IMG/VR virus record: IMGVR_UViG_3300005262_000090
Span: 1 to 37,272 of that record
Reading direction: 5' to 3' (one strand)
Length of the DNA stretch: 37,272 bases
From: a virus
Positions 1 to 6,742 of this stretch are shown here, piece by piece. A program made the translations under genes and the position numbers. Below the pieces are notes generated by a model, which did not search any database, was not told the DNA's origin, and saw nothing but the letters and a program-made list of their open reading frames with translations. Within the stretch, counting starts at the first letter, position 1, and each line of letters begins with the position of its first letter.

Positions 1-504
1 CGTGCTGTTCTGGAAGATGCGGTAATTGCGACCTTTGCGCGCCTTGGCCAACGCCGGTTCGATCACAAACTGGTAGACGATTGCGCGGTCGTCATGCCGC
101 ACGTACCCGGCCTCGGTCACAATGCCGGAAATCTCACGGATGCAGAAGCCGATATTGCCCCGGCCAGAGTCGCCTGGCATGCCGGGAATGAATGTGCCCT
201 TGCCCGGAATGTCGATAGAGACAGTGACCGCCGTGCCGACAATACTGTCGAGGTCTAGCGTGATGACGTCGGGATAGCCGGGAACGTCAATGTCCGTCCT
301 ACACTGCACGACATAGCGATACGGCTGTCCAATCGCCTCACGTCCTTCCAGGCTGACCGGAATGAGGACGGGCCGGGTATCTTCGCCTTCGGGCAGCATG
401 TCGGTATAGGGCGGCGTCCAGCGCGGCAGCGCGGGACCGGCTATTTCGAGCGAGCGCTCGGGCTTCCTGTAAACGCCTTGGAGATTGCGCGAATAGTTCT
501 TCAT
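1..504 (-). CDS. vgrG: Type VI secretion spike VgrG, N-terminal part (runs off left edge)
   Basis: Translating the complement from the ATG at 504 gives 168 codons without a stop, running out of the window, so only the N-terminal part is present. The residues fit the start of the VgrG/Rhs-Vgr family: SLEGREAIGQPYRYVVQC, then a DLDSIVGTAVTVSIDIP stretch and GIVTEAGYVRHDD, ending with RNYRIFQN. VgrG trimers cap the Hcp tube of the type VI secretion system and are structurally like phage gp27/gp5 spikes. The start is supported by AGGA about 8 bases upstream. It faces away from the prophage late genes and is most likely host DNA flanking the element, though cargo carried by the element cannot be excluded. 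The effector or C-terminal extension lies outside the window. Confidence 0.85.
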   Translation of the reverse strand, partial: MKNYSRNLQGVYRKPERSLEIAGPALPRWTPPYTDMLPEGEDTRPVLIPVSLEGREAIGQPYRYVVQCRTDIDVPGYPDVITLDLDSIVGTAVTVSIDIPGKGTFIPGMPGDSGRGNIGFCIREISGIVTEAGYVRHDDRAIVYQFVIEPALAKARKGRNYRIFQNST

Positions 505-651
505 GGCGTTCCTATCGCTCAACGGACGCGGCGTTAATGAGCGGGGCACCGTAACTGGCCATACTCGCTGGTTGCGCAATATTGCGATTTTCGTTGTTTC
601 TCATTTTTCCCCCGTCAGTCATTCGTTTCGATGCAAGGTGCCGCTATGCCG

Positions 652-1056
652 CTAACCTGTGGCCTGTACCAAGCGCCGGCGGGCGTTCCACAGATCGTGG
701 TCAAGCTGCATCGTCAGCCACAGCTCGGCCCGCCCACCCCGGTCAACGCCGAGCCACTGCTCGATGCGGAGCGCAAAATCCGCGGTAATCGTGCGCTGCC
801 CCTCAAGCACGCGGGAAAGCTCTGCAGGCGCCACGCCGAGCTGTGCGGCGGCATCACCCACCGACAGGCCAAGCGCGGGTAGCACGTCGTCGTGCAGGAT
901 TGCCGCAGGGTGCGGCGGTTCAAACAGGCGAGCCACCGGATAGGTCACATCGCGAGCCGCCGTGATTACGTAGTCGCGCTGGGCCGCCAAGTACGTGCTG
1001 TCGGTCGCGGTTATATTGCCAGGGCGCGCGGTTTCGCCCGAATCGTTGCCGTTCAT
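652..1056 (-). CDS. higA: HigA-family XRE antitoxin, apparently without HigB
   Basis: This 134-aa protein carries the HigA/VapI-type addiction-module antidote signature: a leader FEPPHPAAILHDDVLPAL, a helix-turn-helix (LSVGDAAAQLGVAPAELSRVLEGQ), and the family ending ELWLTMQLDHDLWNARRR. HigA antitoxins bind their own promoter and neutralise the HigB RNase. I chose the ATG at 1056 because AAGGA lies about 8 bases upstream; the longer reading from 1113 adds 19 residues without a ribosome site. In higBA the toxin normally precedes higA on the same strand, but upstream here there is only a terminator (1192-1216) and an unrelated 63-codon ORF. This looks like a solo antitoxin or regulator. It lies between vgrG and the prophage, so which element it belongs to is unclear. 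Confidence 0.8.
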   Translation of the reverse strand: MNGNDSGETARPGNITATDSTYLAAQRDYVITAARDVTYPVARLFEPPHPAAILHDDVLPALGLSVGDAAAQLGVAPAELSRVLEGQRTITADFALRIEQWLGVDRGGRAELWLTMQLDHDLWNARRRLVQATG

Positions 1057-1120
1057 GATTTTCCTTGCTGTAAATTGTTTTGATGCAATGCCAATCCGGG
1101 CCATATAAAACAATGTCGCA

Positions 1121-1140
1121 GATAACCGCTATCAGATAAC
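1121..1140 (-). promoter_or_regulatory. Candidate HigA operator cluster
   Basis: Upstream of higA there are two GATAAC direct repeats (1121-1126 and 1135-1140) around a small perfect palindrome TATC-A-GATA (1130-1138). An AT-rich TTATAT element on the minus strand lies between this cluster and the gene. HTH antitoxins commonly autoregulate through such inverted half-sites. The assignment rests only on position and symmetry. Confidence 0.3.
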
Positions 1141-1191
1141 TTCGAAAATGTGTAGGCATTGCCTGAAAATGCACTTGCCTTGACGCAGGCT

Positions 1192-1216
1192 AAAAAAAGA
1201 CCCGCCTGAGCGGGTC
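1192..1216 (-). terminator. Rho-independent terminator, minus strand
   Basis: A perfect 7-bp stem GACCCGC/GCGGGTC (1199-1205 and 1210-1216) with a CTGA loop is followed, on the minus strand, by seven T (1192-1198). It lies downstream of the small ORF at 1264-1455 and upstream of higA, so it would end any leftward transcript from that ORF and insulate higA. Confidence 0.85.
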
Positions 1217-1263
1217 AAGTCTCCAGTCGATCGTTAGAGGAGCCAATTCCTTGAGGCAGAGAA

Positions 1264-1455
1264 CTACTGGAGGACCGGCCCCTGGGGGATATCAAGGCCC
1301 GGTATCACAAAATGATGAATCGCGCCTTTAACTGGCCCAATACGATAATTCTGAAATTGCCATGACTGAGGGTATTCCCCGATGCGGAAAAACCAGTCTG
1401 GATAATTAAGTGTGCTGCTAATGGACGTGCGAAACCATAGAATCCATCGTTCCAT
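1264..1455 (-). CDS. Small W/F-rich hypothetical protein
   Basis: A 63-codon ORF rich in Trp, Phe, Tyr and Ile (for example MERWILWFRTSISS near the start, IHHFVIPGLDIPQGP near the end). I do not recognise it. In its favour, a strong terminator lies 48 bases beyond its stop on the same strand, and base composition is more AT-rich than the phage genes. Against it, there is no ribosome-binding site before the ATG at 1455, and a consensus promoter for the other strand starts directly next to it. It could be the 3' remnant of a longer gene, a small toxin-like partner of the solo HigA, or chance. Confidence 0.3.
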   Translation of the reverse strand: MERWILWFRTSISSTLNYPDWFFRIGEYPQSWQFQNYRIGPVKGAIHHFVIPGLDIPQGPVLQ

Positions 1456-1483
1456 TTGACAAACGCCAATTGATGGCTAATAT
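1456..1483 (+). promoter_or_regulatory. Strong sigma70-type promoter before a terminated leader
   Basis: A perfect TTGACA (1456-1461) is separated by 16 bases from TAATAT (1478-1483). The predicted start, near 1490, falls just before two hairpins (1491-1510 and 1518-1537). It points toward the 203-aa regulator-like gene at 1578. This is the best promoter seen in the window. Confidence 0.65.
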
Positions 1484-1490
1484 GCCGGTT

Positions 1491-1542
1491 AATCGGGTAA
1501 TCGCCCGATTTATCTCTGGCCCGCCACTGTGCGGGCCTTTTT
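1491..1542 (+). terminator. Leader hairpin plus intrinsic terminator
   Basis: The first hairpin pairs AATCGGG (1491-1497) with CCCGATT (1504-1510). The second pairs GGCCCGC (1518-1524) with GCGGGCC (1531-1537) and is followed by five T (1538-1542), a typical rho-independent terminator. It lies about 50 bases after a strong promoter and 35 bases before the next gene. Most transcripts would stop here unless an antitermination or attenuation mechanism acts, as in phage late-promoter leaders. That regulatory reading is inference. Confidence 0.75.
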
Positions 1543-1577
1543 CATGTCTGGCCGGTTTTTCCCGCTAGAGAATCCTC

Positions 1578-2189
1578 ATGAAAGACTGTTACCGCAGCAC
1601 AGCAGCGGCGCTGCGCGACGCGCTGCGCCATGCGGTCGAGCGCGGCGGCATGTCCTCGCTCGGCGTGCTGCATCAGGGCGTGCCGTCGGCGACGACATTA
1701 ACGGGCAGTGACGCGAGCGCGCAGTCCGGGCGCATCCGCCGCCAGCTCGACCGCGTTGCGCCGGTACCGCGCGCGCTGCTCATGATTGCTTACGCGCCGC
1801 GTACGCTCAAATGCACGTGTGGTGCGCGCTGCTGCGCGGGCAGCTATCCCAATCCTGAATGGGACGAGGCGATGCGCGTCACGCTCGCGCACCTCGCGCC
1901 ATTGCTCGCCGGACATGCCGCCAACGAGACGCTGCACCGCGCGATCATCGCCAACGCGCTCACGCGTACGCGCGAGACAGCAACCGCGCTTGCAGAGCGC
2001 TGCGGCGTCAACCGTCATACGGTCGCGTCGCATATCGGCATCATCGAGACCGACCTGATCGGCAATCGCCACGCGCCGGGCCGCTTCGATCTTGCCTTCG
2101 CGCGCGCCGACGCGCTGCTTCGCGAAGCGGGCATCGTTGAAGATGACGGCGCGCACGCGGCGAATGATGCACAGGTGCGCGCGGCCTGA
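1578..2189 (+). CDS. HTH protein with Cys cluster, possible phage late-gene regulator
   Basis: A 203-aa, Arg/Ala-rich protein. Two elements are visible: a Cys cluster at residues 79-86 (CTCGARCC), followed by SYPNPEWDEAM, and a helix-turn-helix-like segment around 133-155 (TATALAERCGVNRHTVASH). A Cys motif followed by a PNxxW stretch and a DNA-binding helix pair recalls phage antiterminator/late-regulator proteins of the Q type, but I cannot confirm membership. The ATG at 1578 has only a weak GAG-type site. It follows a strong promoter and terminated leader, which would suit an autoregulated antiterminator. It could equally be a generic phage DNA-binding protein. Confidence 0.55.
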   Translation: MKDCYRSTAAALRDALRHAVERGGMSSLGVLHQGVPSATTLTGSDASAQSGRIRRQLDRVAPVPRALLMIAYAPRTLKCTCGARCCAGSYPNPEWDEAMRVTLAHLAPLLAGHAANETLHRAIIANALTRTRETATALAERCGVNRHTVASHIGIIETDLIGNRHAPGRFDLAFARADALLREAGIVEDDGAHAANDAQVRAA

Positions 2190-2294
2190 CTCCGCCTTTC
2201 CGGCTGCTTCACGGTCCAAACGCGGCACGCATGAAAGCGACCGAATGCATAGACGCAGATATCGACCATGCTGGACTGCCGAATCAGGAAGTCA

Positions 2295-2588
2295 TCAGTG
2301 CGGCGCTGTGTCCGGCATGCCCAGCATGCGCGCAAAATGCGCTTCGGCGGCGGCGTCCATTTCGAAGTAGCGCATTGAGCGCTCCAGCGCCCGAACCAGC
2401 AAGGTGCGGTCATTGCCCGATACTTTCATGCTGTTGATGGCGCGAATCTGAGCAGCGATTTCCGCGATACGGTCGGCGTGCCGTAGCGCCATTTCCTGAA
2501 TCGTGCGTACGTGCACACATGGGCCATCGTCAGGCGAAGGGGTCTCGTTGCTGGATACCAGCTTGAGATTTTGACGGTCGTTTTTCAT
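2295..2588 (-). CDS. Small hypothetical phage protein
   Basis: A 97-aa protein beginning MKNDRQNLKLVSSNE with a probably helical middle (MALRHADRIAEIAAQIRAI) and a Met/Ala-rich C-terminus. The start at 2588 is well supported by GAGGA 8 bases upstream. I do not recognise a family. It is convergent with the 203-aa gene (106 bases between stops) and divergent from the parB-like operon. Its size and helical character would fit a small regulatory or accessory phage protein, but no function is proposed. Confidence 0.6.
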   Translation of the reverse strand: MKNDRQNLKLVSSNETPSPDDGPCVHVRTIQEMALRHADRIAEIAAQIRAINSMKVSGNDRTLLVRALERSMRYFEMDAAAEAHFARMLGMPDTAPH

Positions 2589-2895
2589 TGGTCCTCGTCA
2601 CTGCGTAGCAATGTCCCGACCCGGCCGACAAATTGGTGAGCGGGCACGATAGCAAGGTTGTCAGACCGGGATTGAGGTACCGGCAGACGCTCGCGCGTCT
2701 CATCACTACGGGCCGCCCATTGAGAAAGCAACAGACGTGCAGCAGCTAACGCGACGCCTGCGAAGGCAGGCGCGCGCCCCAATCATCAGGCTGCCAAGCC
2801 TGAACTGCCACGAATGCAGCAGCGACGCCGACTGTATAGCACGTGCATTTGGCCCGGTGTAACCGCTTGGGCTAAACCGCACGCGCTCGCGACGA
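2589..2895. other. Divergent intergenic region, no convincing gene
   Basis: This 307-base stretch separates the minus gene ending its upstream region at 2589 from the rightward ParB-like gene. A 65-codon minus ORF (2585-2782, TTG start) overlaps the next gene's ATG by four bases, but it has no ribosome site and an arbitrary-looking composition, so I do not call it. The region should hold promoters for both directions; I see no consensus pair. Confidence 0.4.
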
Positions 2896-3504
2896 ATGGG
2901 CAGATCATCCGCTTCCAGCTCGAAGGCGCGCGCATGGCCCGCTGAACAGGTCGAACGCTGGGCACTGGATCGCATCCGGGAGGCCGCGCGCAATCCGCGC
3001 ACGCATTCGGACGCGCAGGTCGAAGCGCTCGCGGCGTCACTGCGCGAATTTGGCTGGACGATTCCGCTGCTGGTCGACGACGCTGGTGTGCTGATCGCGG
3101 GACATGGGCGACTGCGCGCGGCGCGGCTGCTTGGGCTGGCTGATGCGCCCGTAATGGTCGCGCGAGGCTGGACCGAGGCACAGACGCGTGCCTATCGTGT
3201 TGCAGACAACCAGCTTGCGCTCGCGGCCGGGTGGGACGAAGAGCTGCTTGCGGCCGAACTGGCAGAGATCAAAAGTGTTGATTTTGACCTGTCGCTGATC
3301 GGCTTTAACGATGAAGATCTGGCGCGCCTGCTAGACACCATAACGGACGATCCTGCGGAAAATCACGACGAGCGGCATGACCGCGATATCGTCTATCGCG
3401 AGCAGTATGGAGTGATCGTGATTTGCGACGACGTGAGCGCGCAGGAACAGACATACAACCGCCTCATGCAGCTTGGTTATCACTGCAAGGTGGTGTGTAC
3501 ATGA
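2896..3504 (+). CDS. ParB/Srx-like N-terminal domain protein
   Basis: A 202-aa protein whose first 120 residues match the phage/plasmid ParB-Srx (ParBc) fold: ARNPRTHSDAQVEALAASL at 31-49, the core box IAGHGRLRAARLLGL at 67-81, and TRAYRVADNQLALAAGW at 97-113. A C-terminal segment from about 166 (YREQYGVIVICDDVSAQEQ, ending YHCKVV) is a short alpha/beta add-on also seen in stand-alone phage ParB-like proteins. The Srx/ParB fold binds nucleotide and occurs in partition CTPases, nucleases and base-modification operons; there is no ParB HTH here. The stop overlaps the next gene in ATGA, showing translational coupling. The ATG at 2896 is the only in-frame start after an upstream stop at 2860, and its ribosome site is poor. 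Confidence 0.8.
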   Translation: MGRSSASSSKARAWPAEQVERWALDRIREAARNPRTHSDAQVEALAASLREFGWTIPLLVDDAGVLIAGHGRLRAARLLGLADAPVMVARGWTEAQTRAYRVADNQLALAAGWDEELLAAELAEIKSVDFDLSLIGFNDEDLARLLDTITDDPAENHDERHDRDIVYREQYGVIVICDDVSAQEQTYNRLMQLGYHCKVVCT

Positions 3505-4610
3505 AAGTCAGTGTGCGCAACCGGTGCGCGGACTTCACCAGCTATCGGGCCGCGCGGGTCAAATCGCTGTTTAATGCAGAAAGCGGCTGCAATTTTGCCG
3601 TCGATGCCGAACTCGACATTGACGACGCCGACTGGCGTATCGGCGTCATTGTCGGCCCATCGGGCTCGGGCAAGACCAGCATCGGGCGGCAGCTTTTCGG
3701 CGGCGGCACGCTTTACGCGCCCGACGGTTGGAGCGCGGATCAACCGATCGTTGACTGCATAGCGCCCGCTGGGGCCTTTGATGCAGTAACCTCGGCGTTG
3801 GCCGCGGTCGGGCTGGGGTCGGTGCCGGCATGGTTGCGGCCATATGCGGTGCTCTCCAACGGTGAACGGTTTCGTGCCGACCTCGCGAAGGTGGTCTGTG
3901 AGGCACCGGCGTGTGTGGTAATTGACGAGTTTTCATCGGTCGTGGACCGCCAGATTGCGCGCTTTGGCGCACTTGCATTCCAGAAGGCATGGCGACGCAC
4001 AGGTGGAAAGTGCGTACTGCTGTCCTGCCACTACGACATTCTGGACTGGCTCGAGCCTGACTGGGTCTTCGATACCGCAACGGGCAGATTCGAACGGGGG
4101 CGTCTTTGGCGGCGACCAGAGTTTGAGCTCGAGATTTGGCAGACGGACAGCCGTTACTGGCATCTCTTTGAGCCACATTACTATTTGAACCTGCCTTCCA
4201 TGATTGCCGCCGACTACTATATTGGCACGGTCGACGGTGAACTGGTCGCGCACTTGGGCGTCTCGCCCCGACTTTTCGACGGTGCAATGCGTGCAAGCCG
4301 CATGGTTGTGATGCCGGAATGGCAAGGCGCGGGGATCGGGCTACGTTTCCTGAACGCGATATGTGAACTGCAGGTAAGTGGAAAGAGCCGCTATGGTTCG
4401 CGGGTCAAATCGGTCCAGTTTCACACGTCGCATCCGGGCCTTTGCACGGCACTTCGACGGGACCCTCACTGGCGGCAGATCAGCGCGGTGCTTTACGGCG
4501 GAAACAAGACCAGAAGCGCCCGTACAATCCGCCTGGCCGGTCATCGGGGCGTCGGATATGGCGGTCACTTTCGGGCGGTCCAGGGGTTTCGCTACGTCGT
4601 TTCCGAATGA
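3501..4610 (+). CDS. ABC-type ATPase fused to GNAT acyltransferase
   Basis: A 369-aa two-domain protein. Residues about 40-190 form a soluble ABC ATPase: Walker A GPSGSGKTS (52-60), signature LSNGE (118-122), Walker B VVIDEF (139-144), D-loop VVDR and switch His177. There are no membrane helices, so this is not a transporter partner. Residues about 210-369 form a GNAT domain, with the acetyl-CoA pyrophosphate loop VVMPEWQGAGIGLRFL (269-284). I start it at 3501, where ATGA overlaps the parB-like stop; the longer reading from 3423 runs inside that gene. Its own stop overlaps the formyltransferase ATG. The fusion inside a ParB/formyltransferase operon suggests ATP-dependent acyl modification of DNA or another macromolecule, possibly comparable in principle to Mu Mom (also GNAT-like). 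The substrate is unknown. Confidence 0.8.
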   Translation: MKVSVRNRCADFTSYRAARVKSLFNAESGCNFAVDAELDIDDADWRIGVIVGPSGSGKTSIGRQLFGGGTLYAPDGWSADQPIVDCIAPAGAFDAVTSALAAVGLGSVPAWLRPYAVLSNGERFRADLAKVVCEAPACVVIDEFSSVVDRQIARFGALAFQKAWRRTGGKCVLLSCHYDILDWLEPDWVFDTATGRFERGRLWRRPEFELEIWQTDSRYWHLFEPHYYLNLPSMIAADYYIGTVDGELVAHLGVSPRLFDGAMRASRMVVMPEWQGAGIGLRFLNAICELQVSGKSRYGSRVKSVQFHTSHPGLCTALRRDPHWRQISAVLYGGNKTRSARTIRLAGHRGVGYGGHFRAVQGFRYVVSE

Positions 4611-5206
4611 ACATTTACGTCTGCGGGCAGAAGCATTTCGGCGCCGCTGTCTTTTCGGCATTGCATGCTGCGGGACACGGCATGCTCGGTGTATGCGCCC
4701 CCGCATTGAACGATGCTGGCGAACGTGACCGGCTGCGCGCGCGGGCGACCGAGGTCGACGTTCCCTGGACCGATTGCGGGCGCCTGTGCGCTGATATCTT
4801 GCCGTCCGGCATCGACGTTATTGTCGCGGCGCACACCCATCAGTTCATAGACAGCCGCACGCGAGGCCAGGCGAACTTTGGGGCAATTGGCTATCACCCG
4901 TCGCTGCTGCCGCTGTATCGGGGTCGCGACGCCATAGCATGCGCACTACGGGCACATGAACGGGTCACCGGCGGCACCGTGTACTGGCTGTCGGACCGCA
5001 TGGACGGTGGCGACATAGCAGCGCAGGAGCATGTATTCGTGAGACCTGCCGACACTGCGACGATGCTATGGCGTCGCGATCTGGCGCCGCTAGGCGTGCG
5101 TCTGCTGATCCGCGTCTGCGCCGAGGTCGAACACGGCCAGCAGCACAGGACGCCTCAGGACGAAACACTGGCGACATGGGCGCGAGCGTTGGCTCACGAT
5201 GTTTGA
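4607..5206 (+). CDS. Formyltransferase-like enzyme (PurN/Fmt fold), altered active site
   Basis: A 199-aa protein starting MNIYVCGQKHFGA. It carries the formyl-transferase catalytic region: GYHPSLLPLYRGRDAI (95-110) and GGTVYWLSDRMDGGDIAAQE (122-141). PurN, Fmt and ArnA use an Asn-x-His plus Asp set with 10-formyltetrahydrofolate; here His97 and Asp133 are kept but the Asn position is Gly95. The protein is as short as PurN and lacks the C-terminal tRNA-binding domain of Fmt. The ATG at 4607 overlaps the previous stop (ATGA), and its own end overlaps the next gene by 8 bases. The longer reading from 4442 is inside the GNAT domain and is rejected. A folate-dependent one-carbon or acyl transfer step in a base-modification pathway is a reasonable inference. 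Confidence 0.75.
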   Translation: MNIYVCGQKHFGAAVFSALHAAGHGMLGVCAPALNDAGERDRLRARATEVDVPWTDCGRLCADILPSGIDVIVAAHTHQFIDSRTRGQANFGAIGYHPSLLPLYRGRDAIACALRAHERVTGGTVYWLSDRMDGGDIAAQEHVFVRPADTATMLWRRDLAPLGVRLLIRVCAEVEHGQQHRTPQDETLATWARALAHDV

Positions 5207-5855
5207 TATCTCGGTGAAAGCGAACGTCGATGTCGTCGCACGCGGACTGTCTGCGCTTGCGTTCCGGCAGTTGCCGTTTGCCGAAGCACGCACCGTGACC
5301 GAACTCGGGAAGCTCGCGCAGGCCGCCGAAAAGCAGGCCATGCCCAAAGTGTTCGAGAATCCCACGCCCTTTACGGTCAACTCGGTCGCAGTACAGGCGG
5401 CGAAAAAGTCGATGCCCGTCGCGCGCGTCTATATCCGCGACAAGGCAGCGCAGTATCTCGCGCCGTACGAGTATGGCGGCATGCAGTATCTCGGCGGGAA
5501 GCGCGCCGACCTCGTGCCGGTCGGCGCTGCCGCGAACCGCTACGGCAACCTGCCGCGCAACGCGATCCGCAAGTATCTGAGCCGCCCGGACGTCTTTCTC
5601 GGGAATGTAAAGACCGCACACGGCAACGTCTACGGGCTGTGGCAGCGCCCGCAGCCCGTCGCGAAGAAAACCGGACGGCGCGCAGCGAAAGGCGCGAACA
5701 CGAGCGGCAAGCTCAAGCTGCTGGTGGCTTTTCATGCGCCCGTGCAGACACGCAAGCGGCTCGGCTTCGGTGATCGTGCGCAGGCGGTCGTATCAGCGAA
5801 TTTTAATCGCGTGTTCGGTGCGGAGCTGGCGCAGGCCATCGCGCGCGCGACGTAG
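5199..5855 (+). CDS. Phage structural protein, possibly gp10-like head-tail/tail completion
   Basis: A 218-aa basic protein (starts MFDISVKANVDVVARGLSA) with segments typical of small virion proteins that join head and tail: KQAMPKVFENPTPFTVNS, YLAPYEYGGMQYLGGKR and NRYGNLPRNAIRKYLSRP. It resembles HK97 gp10-like/minor tail proteins in style, but I cannot name a family securely. It overlaps the formyltransferase gene by 8 bases, so it belongs to the same operon, and it sits upstream of the terminase instead of in its usual place near the head-tail genes. A diverged copy of its last 25 codons appears again at 6647-6720 beyond the first cargo gene. Confidence 0.55.
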   Translation: MFDISVKANVDVVARGLSALAFRQLPFAEARTVTELGKLAQAAEKQAMPKVFENPTPFTVNSVAVQAAKKSMPVARVYIRDKAAQYLAPYEYGGMQYLGGKRADLVPVGAAANRYGNLPRNAIRKYLSRPDVFLGNVKTAHGNVYGLWQRPQPVAKKTGRRAAKGANTSGKLKLLVAFHAPVQTRKRLGFGDRAQAVVSANFNRVFGAELAQAIARAT

Positions 5856-5873
5856 TTTTGGCGTGAATCGCGT

Positions 5874-6437
5874 TTAACCGTTCTGATAAAAATCGACGAT
5901 GAGGTCGTAATTGTTTGTCCCATGCGAATCGATGACGATGCGCCACCCATAGTTCGTTTGACAAGCTCGTATTGGGCGTGGAACGGGTGGGTTAAAGCAC
6001 GCGCCACCGGTACCGTCATCGAATTTTGAGCCTCCCCAGACGAAAATCCGTCCGGCACCCTGATTAAAAAAGCTGTCCTTAGGCGGCACGATCGCGCTGT
6101 CGAAGTTAGTGTCCTCACTCGTAAAGTTCATACACGCGAAGATAGGCATCGGATATTGAACCGGATGGAACCGGCCGAAATGACCGTGAGGCATTGGTGC
6201 AGACGCGAGCCAAATTCCAGGACTATGCCCTCCATAATTGTCTGTTCCTTGCAGGACCGGTCCCGTACAGTTGCCAAGAGGAGGCAATGCGTCGAGTTGA
6301 GTCGTGCTGCAAGCCCCAAGCAAGCCACCAATGCCCAGCATGTATAGAAATGCTCGCTTCAGTCTCCGCACACGGTCACGCATCTCTTGACGCGATCTAT
6401 TGGTACTGGACAGCAAGCGCAATTTCATCTTGTTCAT
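5874..6437 (-). CDS. Cargo lipoprotein (minus strand within the late region)
   Basis: A 187-aa predicted lipoprotein: a basic n-region (RVRRLKR), a hydrophobic segment FLYMLGIGGLLGA and a lipobox LGAC with the lipidated Cys at residue 43. The mature part is 144 aa, Gly/Pro/Asn-rich with several Cys, and includes WRIVIDSHGTNNYDLIVDFY at the end. The start at 6437 is backed by GAGGAAG 7 bases upstream; an internal ATG at 6383 would give a more usual signal length but a poorer ribosome site. It ends 18 bases from the stop of the plus-strand gene before it. Small lipoproteins expressed from prophages often block receptors or DNA entry, but nothing in the sequence proves this. Base composition is visibly less GC-rich than its neighbours. 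Confidence 0.7.
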   Translation of the reverse strand: MNKMKLRLLSSTNRSRQEMRDRVRRLKRAFLYMLGIGGLLGACSTTQLDALPPLGNCTGPVLQGTDNYGGHSPGIWLASAPMPHGHFGRFHPVQYPMPIFACMNFTSEDTNFDSAIVPPKDSFFNQGAGRIFVWGGSKFDDGTGGACFNPPVPRPIRACQTNYGWRIVIDSHGTNNYDLIVDFYQNG

Positions 6438-6498
6438 TGCTTCCTCGCTATGGTTTGTCCACTACTGCCGTCGACGTGAGCACCTCGTCATGCGATTC

Positions 6499-6557
6499 GT
6501 TAAGCCACTTAACTATATCGTTCGGTCGATTCGCGTAAATGTGCGGAAACGAACACT
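6499..6557 (-). promoter_or_regulatory. Promoter/operator of the cargo lipoprotein (copy A)
   Basis: On the minus strand TTTACG (6534-6539) and TATAGT (6512-6517) are spaced by 16 bases. A perfect palindrome GTTAAG-CCA-CTTAAC (plus-strand reading) lies at 6499-6513, overlapping the -10 and start point, where a repressor could bind. The block ending at 6557 (aaatgtgcgg then aacgaacact with one variable base between) recurs at 7441-7461. Confidence 0.55.
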
Positions 6558-6646
6558 CTGCCTCCTGTGGATCGAGTAGGCAATTAACGCATCCGACCCA
6601 CACTGATGGCATCCATGTGAATTGCGAGGCGCCTAGTCTTAGCGCT

Positions 6647-6720
6647 CGTGTTCAGGCTTTCGTCTCGGCGAACTTCGACCGCGTATTTGGCGCGGAACTG
6701 GCAAAGGCGAGTGCGACTAG
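6647..6720 (+). repeat. Diverged duplicate of the 3' end of the 5199-5855 gene
   Basis: Read in frame, this stretch encodes RVQAFVSANFDRVFGAELAKA, against RAQAVVSANFNRVFGAELAQA at the end of the gene at 5775-5855 (17 of 21 residues identical). It has no gene body before it; the surrounding ORF (6539-6742) is only a shell. The DNA has diverged mostly at third positions, suggesting it came from a related phage by recombination and not from a recent copy. The rest of 6558-6742 shows nothing else recognisable. Confidence 0.75.
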
Positions 6721-6742
6721 GCACTGGCCGACGCGACGCTGA

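Noticed and set aside
1057-1263. HigB toxin or tRNA upstream of higA
   Set aside because: No ORF with RelE/HigB features and no cloverleaf; only operator-like repeats and the minus-strand terminator are visible.
2585-2782. 65-codon minus ORF overlapping the 2295-2588 gene start by four bases
   Set aside because: TTG start, no ribosome site and no protein-like pattern; the ATGA overlap alone is not enough.
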